Both the position numbers and the translations under genes were made by a program. Below, piece by piece: positions 30,700-37,732 of a stretch of DNA of 37,732 nucleotides; within the stretch, counting starts at the first letter, position 1, and every line of letters begins with the position of its first letter. Source of the DNA: VAUL01 sp964603155 (GTDB lineage: Bacteria; Desulfobacterota; Desulfuromonadia; Desulfuromonadales; BM103). The stretch is taken from NCBI GenBank assembly GCA_964603155.1, contig CAZRTZ010000022.1, positions 1 to 37,732 of the forward strand. Reading direction: 5' to 3'. The notes beneath the pieces are model-generated. The model was not told the DNA's origin and did not search any database. It was given only the letters and a program-made list of their open reading frames with translations.

Positions 30700-31565
30700 C
30701 CATGCTGACCCGTATGATTTGCCTGTTCATAGGCACATTGCTGCTGTCGGCAGCTTCTTCCGCTGTTGCCCTTGCCCATCCGCATATTCTCAAGGCCGGC
30801 GACCGCACGGAAGTCACCCCTGCCGAGTTGATCAGCGACTTGAAATCGGTACAAGTCATCTTCATCGGCGAATTGCACGATCATTTAGGCCATCATCAAG
30901 CCCAGATCAGCATTATCCGCGCCCTTCGCGCCGACAAGCAACCGCTGGCCATCGGCCTTGAAATGTTTCGCAAGGACAGTCAGGACGCTCTTGACCGTTG
31001 GATCGGCGGCAATTATCCGATCGGCAGCTTCTTGAAGATTTACGAGGACAACTGGAGCAACTGGCCGGCATACCAGGACATTTTCCACTACGCACGGAGC
31101 GAGAAAATCCGCATGGTCGGCCTCAATATTCCGCAAGGACTGAGCAGCAAAGTGGCACGCAACGGCTTTGCCGCTCTCCCCGATGCCGAACGCCAAGCCC
31201 TGGGCAACGTGAAGTGCGTGGTTTCTCCCGAGTATGGTGATTATATCCGCAGGGCCATGGGCGGCTATGGCGGGCATGGCGAACAGTTTCTCTTTTTCTG
31301 CGAGGCGCAGATTCTATGGGACACCATGATGGCCCGACATCTGGCCGAGTTTCTCAGGGCCAACCCTGCCTACCGGGTCGTGGTGCTGACCGGCAACGCC
31401 CACGCGTGGAAATACGGCATGCCACGCCAGCTCATGGACCAGATGGAGGTCAGCTATCGGGTTATCCTGCCGGAAGTCGGCGGGCGCATCGATCGTAACC
31501 AGTTGGAAGCAGAGTTTACCGATTACCTGTGGCTGGATTTCGGCACGGAAGGATGGTCGTTTTAG
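30696..31565 (+). CDS. ChaN-like haem-binding/TIKI-superfamily protein
   Basis: The 289-aa exported protein has a signal segment at about residues 8-27 (CLFIGTLLLSAASSAVALA). The ChaN/PF04187-type domain shows IFIGELHDHLGHHQ near the start and IGLEMF about 40 residues later, the conserved acid/histidine pieces of the superfamily. Late conserved parts are VVLTGNAHAWKYG and RVILPEVGG. Campylobacter ChaN binds haem and is linked to iron uptake; other superfamily members are metalloproteases. Which applies here is open. ATG 30696 overlaps the M1 stop in ATGA, so the two are probably made together. Its stop codon overlaps that of the convergent gspB-like gene. Confidence 0.85.
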   Translation: MTMLTRMICLFIGTLLLSAASSAVALAHPHILKAGDRTEVTPAELISDLKSVQVIFIGELHDHLGHHQAQISIIRALRADKQPLAIGLEMFRKDSQDALDRWIGGNYPIGSFLKIYEDNWSNWPAYQDIFHYARSEKIRMVGLNIPQGLSSKVARNGFAALPDAERQALGNVKCVVSPEYGDYIRRAMGGYGGHGEQFLFFCEAQILWDTMMARHLAEFLRANPAYRVVVLTGNAHAWKYGMPRQLMDQMEVSYRVILPEVGGRIDRNQLEAEFTDYLWLDFGTEGWSF

Positions 31566-32305
31566 CGGTTTTTTTGCAGCGGAACCGTGACACGTTTGCC
31601 GCCGATGGCAAACAGCACACGGTCGTCATGAATCTCCTCGACCAGTGCTTCCTCGACCATGGTCCCGGCCATGACGGGCAGACCATTGACGATCGCCATG
31701 CGCTCCCCGCCTGCCGGCGGGAAGATTTCACTGACCACCAGTTGTGGCGGTGCAACCCACTCCTGACCGGGGGAAGGGATATCGAAGCGGTTGACCTTGA
31801 CCTGCGTCACGGCGATATCCGCCGCCACTTCCGGAGCGCTCCTGCTTGCGAGCGGTGTGACAGGTTTGGTGACTGCCGGTGGATTGGCAACGACGGGTAC
31901 GGCAGAAGAGACCGGATCGTGTGCAACCGGCCTGGACAATGACTGGGGTTGACTAGCGGCTGCCGGCAACGAACTGATGGCAGCCGGTTGCACCGGGCTG
32001 GCTTTTGCCGCAACGGGGCCGCCCGGTTCCTGCGCTTTCGTCGGCGGCGCAGGGATGGACGGCGACGGTGCCGGTCGCTCCGGCAAGGGCGGGGCTGTAG
32101 CCACCCCATCAGGTTTGCGCGTCGACCACAGCAGGACCAGCAACAGCAGCAGGCCGATCGCCAGACCGCTGCCAGCCAGCAGCCACGGTCGGCGACACGG
32201 CTGAGGCTGTCCTCCTGAAGCCCACCGCTGGCACGACGGAGCCGGGGCCACTCCGTCCCGCTTCTCTTCCTCGAGTTTTTTCAGCGCCTTGAGTACCGAA
32301 CTCAT
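31562..32305 (-). CDS. GspB-like type II secretion assembly protein
   Basis: The 247-aa bitopic membrane protein begins MSSVLKALKKLEEEK, typical of GspB/ExeB/PulB-type proteins. One membrane helix lies at about residues 42-60 (LLAGSGLAIGLLLLLVLLW). A long Pro/Ala-rich linker follows, then a compact C-terminal domain (ERMAIVNGLPVMAGTMVEEA, VEEIHDDRVLFAIGGKRVTVPL) expected to sit in the periplasm. With its ATPase partner it helps the secretin cross peptidoglycan. It follows the ATPase gene by 10 bp. No other secretion genes are in the window. It converges on the ChaN-like gene with overlapping stops. Confidence 0.85.
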   Translation of the reverse strand: MSSVLKALKKLEEEKRDGVAPAPSCQRWASGGQPQPCRRPWLLAGSGLAIGLLLLLVLLWSTRKPDGVATAPPLPERPAPSPSIPAPPTKAQEPGGPVAAKASPVQPAAISSLPAAASQPQSLSRPVAHDPVSSAVPVVANPPAVTKPVTPLASRSAPEVAADIAVTQVKVNRFDIPSPGQEWVAPPQLVVSEIFPPAGGERMAIVNGLPVMAGTMVEEALVEEIHDDRVLFAIGGKRVTVPLQKNR

Positions 32306-32315
32306 TTGCTATCCG

Positions 32316-33263
32316 TCAGATATTGGTCTGCAGAAACCAGATCAGCAACAGAACCTCGACAACCACGATCCCGCCAAGCACCCAGTAAACCCCGACACCA
32401 TCGAGCACCGGACGCACGCCGGCAATCTGCAACGCCAAACGGCGCCAGAGACCGGCCTTTCCCGAGGCAATTTCGCCGGCCGCGCCGCGCACCGTGGCGC
32501 GTGAGACGTGTGGCAGGCCTTGCGCAAACGCAGCCAGCAGCGCCCGGTCACAGAGAATATTGATCAGCCGTGGGAAACCGTCGGTCTGACGATAGACCTC
32601 AGCCAGCGCCGCGGCGTCGAACAGCGGCCGCTGGGCCCCGGCCACCCGCAGTCGCGACTCGACGTAGGCTTCGGTCTCCGCGCGGTCGAGCGCCTGCAAG
32701 CTCGTCCTGACGACGATGCGCTGGGCCAGTTGGCGCAGTTCATGGCGTTCGAGCAGATGGTCGAGCTCCGGCTGGCCGACCAGAACGATCTGGATCAGCT
32801 TGTCACGCTCGGTTTCCAGGTTGGAGAGCAGCCGCACCTGCTCGAGGACATCGGCGGCAAGGGTCTGGGCTTCGTCGATCACCAGCACCGGCGTGCGACC
32901 GGCCCGGTTCTCGTCGAGCAGGAAACCATTGAGCTCCTCGATCAGCGCGGGGACGGTGCGGCGCCTGGTCCGCAGGCCGAATTCCTTGACAATGACCTGC
33001 AACAGGCCGACAGGCGTCAGACAGGGGTTGAAAACCAGCGCCAGGCGAAAGCGCTGATCGTCGAGATCGTTGAACAAAGTCCGCAGCAGCGTGGTCTTGC
33101 CGGTTCCGACCTCGCCGGTAATGGCAATGAAGCCGACCCGTTGCTCGAGCCCGTAACGAAGATGGGCCAAGGCCTCCTCATGAGTCCTGCTGAGGAAGAG
33201 AAAGCGCGGGTCCGGCGTCATGGCGAACGGCTTTTCCCGCAGATCGAAGTGTGCTTCGTACAT
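32316..33263 (-). CDS. ExeA/GspA-like AAA ATPase with C-terminal membrane anchor
   Basis: The 315-aa protein starts MYEAHFDLREKPFAMTPDPRFLF, the ExeA/GspA-family opening. Walker A GEVGTGKTT is at 50-58, Walker B VLVIDEAQ at 126-133, and the GFPRLINILCDRALLAAF sensor region follows. A membrane helix near the C-terminus (about 294-311) anchors it. Partner of the GspB-like protein, it uses ATP to help assemble a secretin in the cell wall. ATG 33263 is chosen for the family N-terminus, though its ribosome site is weak; the frame extends upstream without support. Divergent from glgP. Confidence 0.9.
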   Translation of the reverse strand: MYEAHFDLREKPFAMTPDPRFLFLSRTHEEALAHLRYGLEQRVGFIAITGEVGTGKTTLLRTLFNDLDDQRFRLALVFNPCLTPVGLLQVIVKEFGLRTRRRTVPALIEELNGFLLDENRAGRTPVLVIDEAQTLAADVLEQVRLLSNLETERDKLIQIVLVGQPELDHLLERHELRQLAQRIVVRTSLQALDRAETEAYVESRLRVAGAQRPLFDAAALAEVYRQTDGFPRLINILCDRALLAAFAQGLPHVSRATVRGAAGEIASGKAGLWRRLALQIAGVRPVLDGVGVYWVLGGIVVVEVLLLIWFLQTNI

Positions 33264-33420
33264 GGCTAGAGTTTTTCCACAGAACCGCAGATTTTGCAAC
33301 CCTACTCGCGTCCGCAACCTGCCCTCTGCATTTGAGCAACGGGCATGCATTCCCGCCAACTTGTGCTATGCTTGCAGGCACTTCCGTCACGGAATGAATC
33401 CATCGACACGGGATCCGAAC

Positions 33421-35133
33421 ATGACCGACTGGAGACGTCTTACCGATCAGCCGCGCTATGCCTATTTCTCCATGGAAATCGGCCTCACCAATGAGATCCC
33501 CACCTACAGCGGGGGGTTGGGCGTACTGGCCGGCGATACCATCAAAAGTGCCGCCGACCTGCGCCTGCCGCTGGTGGCGATCACCCTTCTCAGCCGCAAG
33601 GGGTATTTCCAGCAGAGCTTCCGGCCGGACGGCTGGCAGCTCGAGTCGCCGGTGACGTGGAAGCCCGAGGACTACATGGAGCTTCTCCCCGGCAAGACAC
33701 TGGTCACCATCGAGGGACGCGACGTCAAGATCCAGGCCTGGCTGTTTCGCGTCAAGAGCCCGACCGGCGGCGAAATCCCGGTCCTTTTCCTCGACACCGA
33801 CATCCCCGGCAATCTGCCGGAAGACCGGGCCATCACCGACCACCTCTACGGCGGCGACCTGAGCTACCGCCTCAAGCAGGAGATTGTGCTGGGAATCGGT
33901 GGCGCCCGACTGCTGCAGGTGCTTGGCTTCCAGGTACGCAAATACCATCTTAACGAGGGGCACGCCAGCCTGCTGACGCTGGAACTCCTCAATCACCACC
34001 GCCGCCCGGTCGAGGACACCTGGGACGAGCGCGACTCCTGGAATAGCCACAAAGTCCAGCAACTGTGCGTCTTCACCACCCACACCCCGGTGGAGGCCGG
34101 CCACGACCGGTTTCCCTACGACCTGGTCATGCAGACCATGGGTGAGGTTGTGCCGCTGACACTGCTGCGCGAACTGGGCGGCCAGAACGAATTGAACATG
34201 ACGCTCCTGGCCCTGAACCTGTCGCATTTCGTCAACGGCGTCGCCAAGAAACACGGGGAAGTTTCCAAGGCGCTCTTCCCCGGCTTCGAGATCCACGCCA
34301 TCACCAATGGCGTACACCCCTTCACCTGGGCTTCGCCCTACATGATGTCGCTGTTCGACAAGTACCTGCCGAGTTGGGCCAACGAGCCGGAACTGCTGGT
34401 GCGGGTCGACAATATCCCTGACGCCGAGGTTTGGGATGCTCACTGCGGAGCCAAGGCCTACCTGTTCCAGTATATCGAGGAAGTCACCGGCACACGGCTC
34501 GACCCGGATGTACTGACCATCGGCTTTGCACGGCGTGCCGCCACCTACAAGCGCGCCAACATGATCTTCACCGACCCCGAACGGCTGCTCAAGATCAGCA
34601 ATGGCAGACTGCAACTGGTTTTCGGCGGCAAGGCTCACCCGCGCGACGAGCAGGGGAAGAAGCTGATCCAGGAGATTCGTGGCTATATCGACCGTTTCGG
34701 CGACCAGTTGCGGGTCGTCTATCTACCCAACTACAACATGGATGTTGCCAGCCTGTTGATCCCCGGAGTTGACCTTTGGCTGAACAATCCGTTGCGCCCC
34801 CTGGAGGCCTCCGGGACCAGCGGCATGAAGGCAGCACTTAACGGCGTGCCAAACTTCAGCGTCCTCGACGGCTGGTGGATCGAGGGGCACATCGAGGGGG
34901 TAACCGGATGGGCCATCGGGCCGCCACCGACCGAAACCTCCACCGAGGTCAATCACTCGGACGAGGACGTCCAGGACCTCTACGCCAAACTGGAAGAGGT
35001 CATCCTCCCCCTGTTTTACAATGACCGCGCCGGTTGGATTCGCGTCATGAAGAATGCCATCGGCAAAAACGCCTACTACTTCAACACGCACGTCATGATG
35101 CGCCGCTACGTGACCGAAGCCTACCTGCGCTGA
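33421..35133 (+). CDS. glgP: Alpha-glucan phosphorylase (GT35, short form)
   Basis: The 570-aa PLP enzyme releases glucose-1-phosphate from glycogen or maltodextrin. It starts YAYFSMEIGLTNEIPTYSGGLGVLAGD, which marks the short phosphorylase subgroup found in thermophiles and many environmental bacteria, about 250 residues less than E. coli GlgP. Other conserved parts are YHLNEGHASLL, TNGVHPFTW and GFARRAATYKRAN. The PLP lysine is K470 in GTSGMKAALNG. ATG 33421 is preferred; ATG 33394 would add nine residues, and neither has a strong ribosome site. It stands alone, divergent from the ExeA-like gene. The 486-codon antisense frame over it is a shadow. Confidence 0.92.
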   Translation: MTDWRRLTDQPRYAYFSMEIGLTNEIPTYSGGLGVLAGDTIKSAADLRLPLVAITLLSRKGYFQQSFRPDGWQLESPVTWKPEDYMELLPGKTLVTIEGRDVKIQAWLFRVKSPTGGEIPVLFLDTDIPGNLPEDRAITDHLYGGDLSYRLKQEIVLGIGGARLLQVLGFQVRKYHLNEGHASLLTLELLNHHRRPVEDTWDERDSWNSHKVQQLCVFTTHTPVEAGHDRFPYDLVMQTMGEVVPLTLLRELGGQNELNMTLLALNLSHFVNGVAKKHGEVSKALFPGFEIHAITNGVHPFTWASPYMMSLFDKYLPSWANEPELLVRVDNIPDAEVWDAHCGAKAYLFQYIEEVTGTRLDPDVLTIGFARRAATYKRANMIFTDPERLLKISNGRLQLVFGGKAHPRDEQGKKLIQEIRGYIDRFGDQLRVVYLPNYNMDVASLLIPGVDLWLNNPLRPLEASGTSGMKAALNGVPNFSVLDGWWIEGHIEGVTGWAIGPPPTETSTEVNHSDEDVQDLYAKLEEVILPLFYNDRAGWIRVMKNAIGKNAYYFNTHVMMRRYVTEAYLR

Positions 35134-35149
35134 GCGAAGGATTCGCTCA
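35131..35149. terminator. Hairpin at the glgP stop codon
   Basis: TGAGCGAA and TTCGCTCA form a perfect 8-bp stem around GGA, starting at the glgP stop. There is no T-run on either side. It may slow or stabilise the ends of glgP and of the convergent dodecin mRNA. Confidence 0.4.
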
Positions 35150-35157
35150 CAGGCCTT

Positions 35158-35376
35158 TCAGCTCAGCTGGTACGCCACCTTGAGGACCACCTGGTATTCG
35201 GAGATCCGGCCGTTCTCGTTGATATGGCCGCGAATCTCCTGTACTTCGAACCACGAGATCTTCTCCAGCATTTCGTGGGCCCGGCTGATCGCCGCCTGAA
35301 TGGCACCCTCGACGCTTGCCGGCGAGACCCCGATCACCTCTATTTTCTTGTAAACCCGCTCGTCACCGTAGGACAT
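35158..35376 (-). CDS. Dodecin, flavin-binding storage protein
   Basis: The 72-aa small protein assembles into dodecameric shells that bind and buffer flavins (or CoA). The family pattern is clear: VYKKIEVIGVSPASVEGAIQAAISRA, then ISWFEVQEIRGHINENGRISEYQVVLKVAYQ, with the tryptophan that stacks on the flavin ring. GGGAGG lies five bases before the ATG. It is the last gene of a minus-strand run behind a flavin-dependent nitroreductase, 70 bp away, with a hairpin just before its ribosome site. Confidence 0.93.
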   Translation of the reverse strand: MSYGDERVYKKIEVIGVSPASVEGAIQAAISRAHEMLEKISWFEVQEIRGHINENGRISEYQVVLKVAYQLS

Positions 35377-35388
35377 GGCACCCTCCCC

Positions 35389-35409
35389 GGAAGATGGACT
35401 GCATCTTCC
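35389..35409 (-). promoter_or_regulatory. Hairpin just upstream of the dodecin ribosome site
   Basis: GGAAGATG and CATCTTCC pair perfectly around five bases. On the minus strand the stem ends right at the GGGGAGGG that initiates dodecin. A 5' stabiliser or translational control is possible. Confidence 0.35.
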
Positions 35410-35446
35410 AGAGTTTAGCAGGGAGAGAGGGTTTTACTAGGTCTAC

Positions 35447-35989
35447 TCAGACGGGAGAATAGCGTTCGCGGTGAATCTTGTTGAAAGGCAGGGATGAACG
35501 GGGGTGGCCGGCTTTGTCTTCGGCGGGATAACCGATGCCAATGATGCAGTCCACAACGAAATCTTCGGGAAAACCGAGCAACTCGCGCACATGCACCTCG
35601 GCGTCACGTCCATCGGCATGGCGGCGCAGCCGCAGCTGGACCCAGCAACTGGCCAGCCCTAAAGAAGTGGCGGCAAGCTGAATGCACAAGGCGGCGATGG
35701 CGCAATCCTCGACCCAGACATCGCAGCGTTTGGGGTCGGCGGCGACCACGATGGCCAGAGCCGCCCCGGCGAGGAATTCGGCACCGTGCTGTTTGGCATG
35801 AGCCAGCACCTGGAGTGTGGCAGGGTCGGTTACCACCACGAACTCCCAAGGATTCAGCCCACGCGACGAGGGGGCGCGCAGGGCGGCCTCCAGCAGGGCG
35901 TCGATTTTCTCCACTTCCACCGGCCGGGCGGTAAACTTGCGGATACTGCGGCGCCGGCGCAGGGTGTCCAGAACAGTCACCGAATCCAT
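35447..35989 (-). CDS. Nitroreductase-family flavoprotein
   Basis: The 180-aa FMN-dependent oxidoreductase of the nitroreductase superfamily shows LRRRRSIRKFTARPV (FMN phosphate-binding arginines, residues 10-24), the APSSRGLNPWEFVVVT segment and a late IIGIGYPAED motif. It probably works as a dimer with NAD(P)H. The natural substrate is unknown; small members of this type also reduce quinones or enones. ATG 35989 comes one base after the stop of the response-regulator gene, indicating one mRNA. The flavin link to the downstream dodecin is suggestive. Confidence 0.88.
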   Translation of the reverse strand: MDSVTVLDTLRRRRSIRKFTARPVEVEKIDALLEAALRAPSSRGLNPWEFVVVTDPATLQVLAHAKQHGAEFLAGAALAIVVAADPKRCDVWVEDCAIAALCIQLAATSLGLASCWVQLRLRRHADGRDAEVHVRELLGFPEDFVVDCIIGIGYPAEDKAGHPRSSLPFNKIHRERYSPV

Positions 35990-35990
35990 G

Positions 35991-36704
35991 TCAGTTGCGC
36001 TCGATGAACTTCTTGATGATATCGACCGACTCCATATCGATCGCGTGAATCTCGATGCCGAACCCCTGCGGGATGCTCAGATTCTTGCGCGGAAAGCCCT
36101 GATTGACCCAGGCCACCTTCCCCTTGGCTTGAATCCGGTAAGGACTCACGGTCGGCAAGGTGAAACTCACCTCGATTAACTTCTGCGGGGGGATTTCTTC
36201 GCGGAATTCCACGTAAAGACCGTGCAGGCTGAGATCGACCGAGCGACTCTGGTAGGATTTTCCGGAGATGGTGAAACTCACCGGGACCTGGCAGGGAACG
36301 CGCCGCTCGCGCCGCTCGATGTGATACAGGTAACGGTGCCCGAGATTGAGGAAATCCTCGCGACCGAACGGCTTCTTCAGGTAGGCGTCGCAGCCGGAAG
36401 CCTTCACGTCCTCCTCGCTGGCATCGCGGTCTGGAGTAAAAATGAGGATGACCGGAATTTTAGCCAGATGCGAGTTGGCCTTAAGCTTGCGGCAGGCCTC
36501 GATGCCGTTCATCACCGGCATCGCCACGTCCATGAAAATCAGGTCCGGCCAATCGTGTAGAGCCGTATCGAGCGCCTCCTGGCCATTGGAAGCGAACATC
36601 AGCCTGACGGGCGAACTGCGAAAATAATCGCGCATCACATCGCGAAAAAAAGCGACATCATCGACCAGAAGAACTTTCATCTGGGCGCCGCAACCCTCAA
36701 CCAT
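35991..36704 (-). CDS. Response regulator with REC and PilZ domains
   Basis: The 237-aa protein joins a receiver domain to a c-di-GMP-binding PilZ domain. REC: VLLVDD at 11-16, phosphoacceptor D59 (FMDVAMP), T90 and K110/K111 (LKKPFG). PilZ: the RRERR arginine motif at 131-135 and DLSLHG at 157-162, the two parts that grip c-di-GMP. It has no DNA-binding or enzymatic output, so it probably acts on a protein target such as a motility or surface system. ATG 36704 has GGGAG eight bases upstream; ATG 36680 is the alternative. No histidine kinase is adjacent. Confidence 0.92.
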   Translation of the reverse strand: MVEGCGAQMKVLLVDDVAFFRDVMRDYFRSSPVRLMFASNGQEALDTALHDWPDLIFMDVAMPVMNGIEACRKLKANSHLAKIPVILIFTPDRDASEEDVKASGCDAYLKKPFGREDFLNLGHRYLYHIERRERRVPCQVPVSFTISGKSYQSRSVDLSLHGLYVEFREEIPPQKLIEVSFTLPTVSPYRIQAKGKVAWVNQGFPRKNLSIPQGFGIEIHAIDMESVDIIKKFIERN

Positions 36705-36731
36705 GCACCAGTCTCCCTGTTGAAATGTGAT

Positions 36732-36754
36732 TTTGTCTCGGGACAAAGGTCCCG
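36732..36754 (-). other. Two mutually exclusive hairpins between the mazG-like and response-regulator genes
   Basis: TTTGTC/GACAAA (36732-36747) and CGGGAC/GTCCCG (36739-36754) share bases, so only one can form at a time. They lie just upstream of the response-regulator start. Stems are 6 bp each, so chance is possible. Confidence 0.25.
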
Positions 36755-36763
36755 CTCCGAAAA

Positions 36764-37042
36764 TCAGGGTTCGGACAGATGCGTTTGCAGGCGCTGCAAC
36801 TTGCGCTCCACGGCCGCCATGACCTGTTCCTCACCCAACATGTACATTAACTGCCCGGCCATCAGCAGGACGTCGGCCAGTTCCTCGGCGACTGTAGTCT
36901 CATCGACGCGCCCGCGCTTGAAGTGCTTGAGCGTGGCTATTAATTCGGCACACTCTTCAACAGCCTGATCGTACTGAGCTGACTCGCCCCACTTGGCCAG
37001 GGACGCTTCGTAAATTTCCCGGTAGTCCAGCAACGATCGCAT
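36764..37042 (-). CDS. MazG-like nucleotide pyrophosphohydrolase domain protein
   Basis: The 92-aa single-domain all-alpha NTP-PPase-like protein shows the MazG metal-binding pattern EExxE at 29-33 (EECAE) and ExxD at 54-57 (EELAD). It probably hydrolyses non-canonical or excess nucleoside triphosphates to monophosphates; the substrate is unknown. Start ATG 37042 has GGGGG four bases upstream; a longer frame to 37084 lacks support. It is upstream of and co-oriented with the response-regulator gene, 59 bp apart, and divergent from the small lipoprotein gene. Confidence 0.85.
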   Translation of the reverse strand: MRSLLDYREIYEASLAKWGESAQYDQAVEECAELIATLKHFKRGRVDETTVAEELADVLLMAGQLMYMLGEEQVMAAVERKLQRLQTHLSEP

Positions 37043-37094
37043 GCCACCCCCTGACAAATAAACAGCGCTGTGATAATGCTTCAATTAAACACTG

Positions 37095-37158
37095 CCCGGC
37101 AAGGGCAAAAACAGCTTGCTCCCGACGTCGTGCTGTGGTGAGAATTGGCCTTGCCGGG
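37095..37158. promoter_or_regulatory. Long-spaced inverted repeat upstream of the small lipoprotein gene
   Basis: CCCGGCAAGG (37095-37104) and CCTTGCCGGG (37149-37158) are exact complements 44 bp apart. A smaller ACAGC/GCTGT pair is nested between them. The right arm overlaps the spacer of the predicted promoter. Confidence 0.45.
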
Positions 37159-37173
37159 AATTGCTGCTAAAAT
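37145..37173 (+). promoter_or_regulatory. Extended -10 promoter of the small lipoprotein gene
   Basis: TTGGCC (37145-37150), 17-base spacer ending TGC, TAAAAT (37168-37173). The TG before the -10 compensates for the weak -35. The ATG is 30 bases downstream. Confidence 0.55.
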
Positions 37174-37202
37174 TACAAAAGAACATCAGGAGGATGTTTA
37201 CC

Positions 37203-37664
37203 ATGGCGAACATGTGGCCGCCGCTTTTCCTGCTGGTCCTGACCGTTGCAGGTTGCACCCCCACACCGTTCAGCTGGCAGGACACCCGCGTGCCGGCCCG
37301 TTTCGATGCCAGAGCCGATCTCGATGTCTGTCGCAGCCACGCAGCCGCGCAATATTCCCCTGGCGTCCCGAAGGGCGATCCCTACCGGCAAAGCCAGGTG
37401 AATTATCCCGACCCGGCACCCCTCGAACAACCGCAGGACAATCCCGATCGTAGCGCCACCAGTACCTGGCATCCGGACAGGGAACCTTTCCCCGTAACCA
37501 ACGCCGAGCGCTCAAACCGCCACGAGGTGGTCGTCCCCTATACCGGCTATCCCGGCTATCTCGACTACCATCCGGACTATCTCGACGACTTGGTGGAAAA
37601 GTGCATGGCTGACCGGGGCTGGGTCTACCGCCCAAGCCCGGCGGCCCAATCCCGGCCGCAATAA
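37203..37664 (+). CDS. Small lipoprotein of unknown function
   Basis: I do not recognise the family. The 153-aa product has a short signal and a good lipobox TVAGC, with the lipidated cysteine at residue 18. The mature protein is rich in Pro, Tyr and Asp, with few hydrophobic stretches. It has a Pro/Asp region (DPAPLEQPQDNPD) and tyrosine-rich YTGYPGYLDYHPDYLDD. Two cysteines (one in LDVCRSHAAAQ, one in VEKCMADRGWVY) could form a disulfide. The segment MADRGW is common in small envelope lipoproteins. ATG 37203 is nine bases after AGGAGG; an ATG touching the AGGAGG is too close. It has its own promoter and a following hairpin. Confidence 0.8.
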   Translation: MANMWPPLFLLVLTVAGCTPTPFSWQDTRVPARFDARADLDVCRSHAAAQYSPGVPKGDPYRQSQVNYPDPAPLEQPQDNPDRSATSTWHPDREPFPVTNAERSNRHEVVVPYTGYPGYLDYHPDYLDDLVEKCMADRGWVYRPSPAAQSRPQ

Positions 37665-37677
37665 CCAAGGCCAAAAC

Positions 37678-37705
37678 AGCAACGGCGCCTGCAGGCGCCG
37701 TTGCT
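37678..37705 (+). terminator. Hairpin after the small lipoprotein gene
   Basis: A perfect 12-bp stem with arm AGCAACGGCGCC and loop TGCA, 13 bases past the stop. It is followed by CTCCCC and not a T-run, so termination efficiency is uncertain. Confidence 0.6.
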
Positions 37706-37732
37706 CTCCCCGAATCTTCTCGTTAGCTTAAT

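Noticed and set aside
33178..34638. A 486-codon open frame antisense to glgP and the start of the ExeA-like gene
   Set aside because: It spans two real divergent genes with strong family matches and gives no recognisable protein.

Overview
The window reads as a GC-rich chromosomal segment of a Gram-negative, free-living bacterium. Outer-membrane proteins, lipoproteins, an RND efflux system and a Prc protease show the double envelope. The order cysE - Rrf2 regulator - iscS - iscU - mnmA - mtaB, the ilvC-psd-pssA block, the GspA/GspB-type pair, cupin-type XRE regulators and REC-PilZ proteins suggest the Desulfuromonadia (Geobacter / Desulfuromonas / Pelobacter relatives). That placement is inference from gene content; no ribosomal RNA is present. 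Most genes are ordinary housekeeping genes. I see no CRISPR array, prophage, integrase or intact insertion sequence.

Layout, left to right. (1) 1-5.3 kb, minus strand: a sulfur/Fe-S operon, cysE > Rrf2 regulator > iscS > iscU > mnmA > mtaB (cut by the window start). It makes O-acetylserine for cysteine, mobilises the sulfur, builds Fe-S clusters, and spends sulfur and clusters on tRNA thiolation. A clear promoter and a 12-bp palindrome precede cysE. (2) 5.4-12.1 kb, minus: ilvA, a Na+/phosphate cotransporter with a PhoU-like tail, an envelope cluster (beta-barrel/OmpA protein, cNMP-binding protein, lipoprotein) and a gamma-carbonic-anhydrase-like protein. (3) 12.3-15.8 kb: ihfB, two tandem overlapping XRE-cupin regulators, and divergent bioB-bioD ending in a bidirectional terminator. 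(4) 15.8-20.5 kb, minus: prc, then the tightly packed ilvC > psd > pssA. (5) 20.7-21.8 kb: a DHH phosphoesterase and a convergent tRNA-Val(CAC).

(6) 21.9-28.5 kb, minus: a CusCBA-type heavy-metal efflux operon (outer-membrane factor, adaptor with two metal-binding motifs, RND pump) followed by a His/Met-rich periplasmic protein. (7) 28.6-31.6 kb, plus: an M1-like exported peptidase translationally coupled to a ChaN-like protein. (8) 31.6-33.3 kb, minus: an ExeA/GspA-like ATPase and a GspB-like protein. (9) 33.4-37.7 kb: alpha-glucan phosphorylase (plus); a MazG-like protein, a REC-PilZ response regulator, a nitroreductase and dodecin (minus); and a small lipoprotein (plus).

The least ordinary signals are non-coding. 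A family of about 28-51 bp palindromic elements with GTAGGG(GC) ends sits exactly at the 3' ends of four minus-strand genes and supplies the stop codon of three. Two identical dyads spaced 22 bp apart lie between or inside the divergent cus and M1 genes. Two opposed heptamer arrays straddle the mnmA/mtaB junction. There is a 29-bp GGGGACAGAATT palindrome. No stretch longer than about 230 bp lacks a gene; the larger gaps (5215-5420, 12078-12303, 13844-14029, 20520-20741, 21778-21854, 33264-33420, 37043-37202) hold the promoters, terminators and hairpins listed, and 33264-33420 shows nothing I can support.
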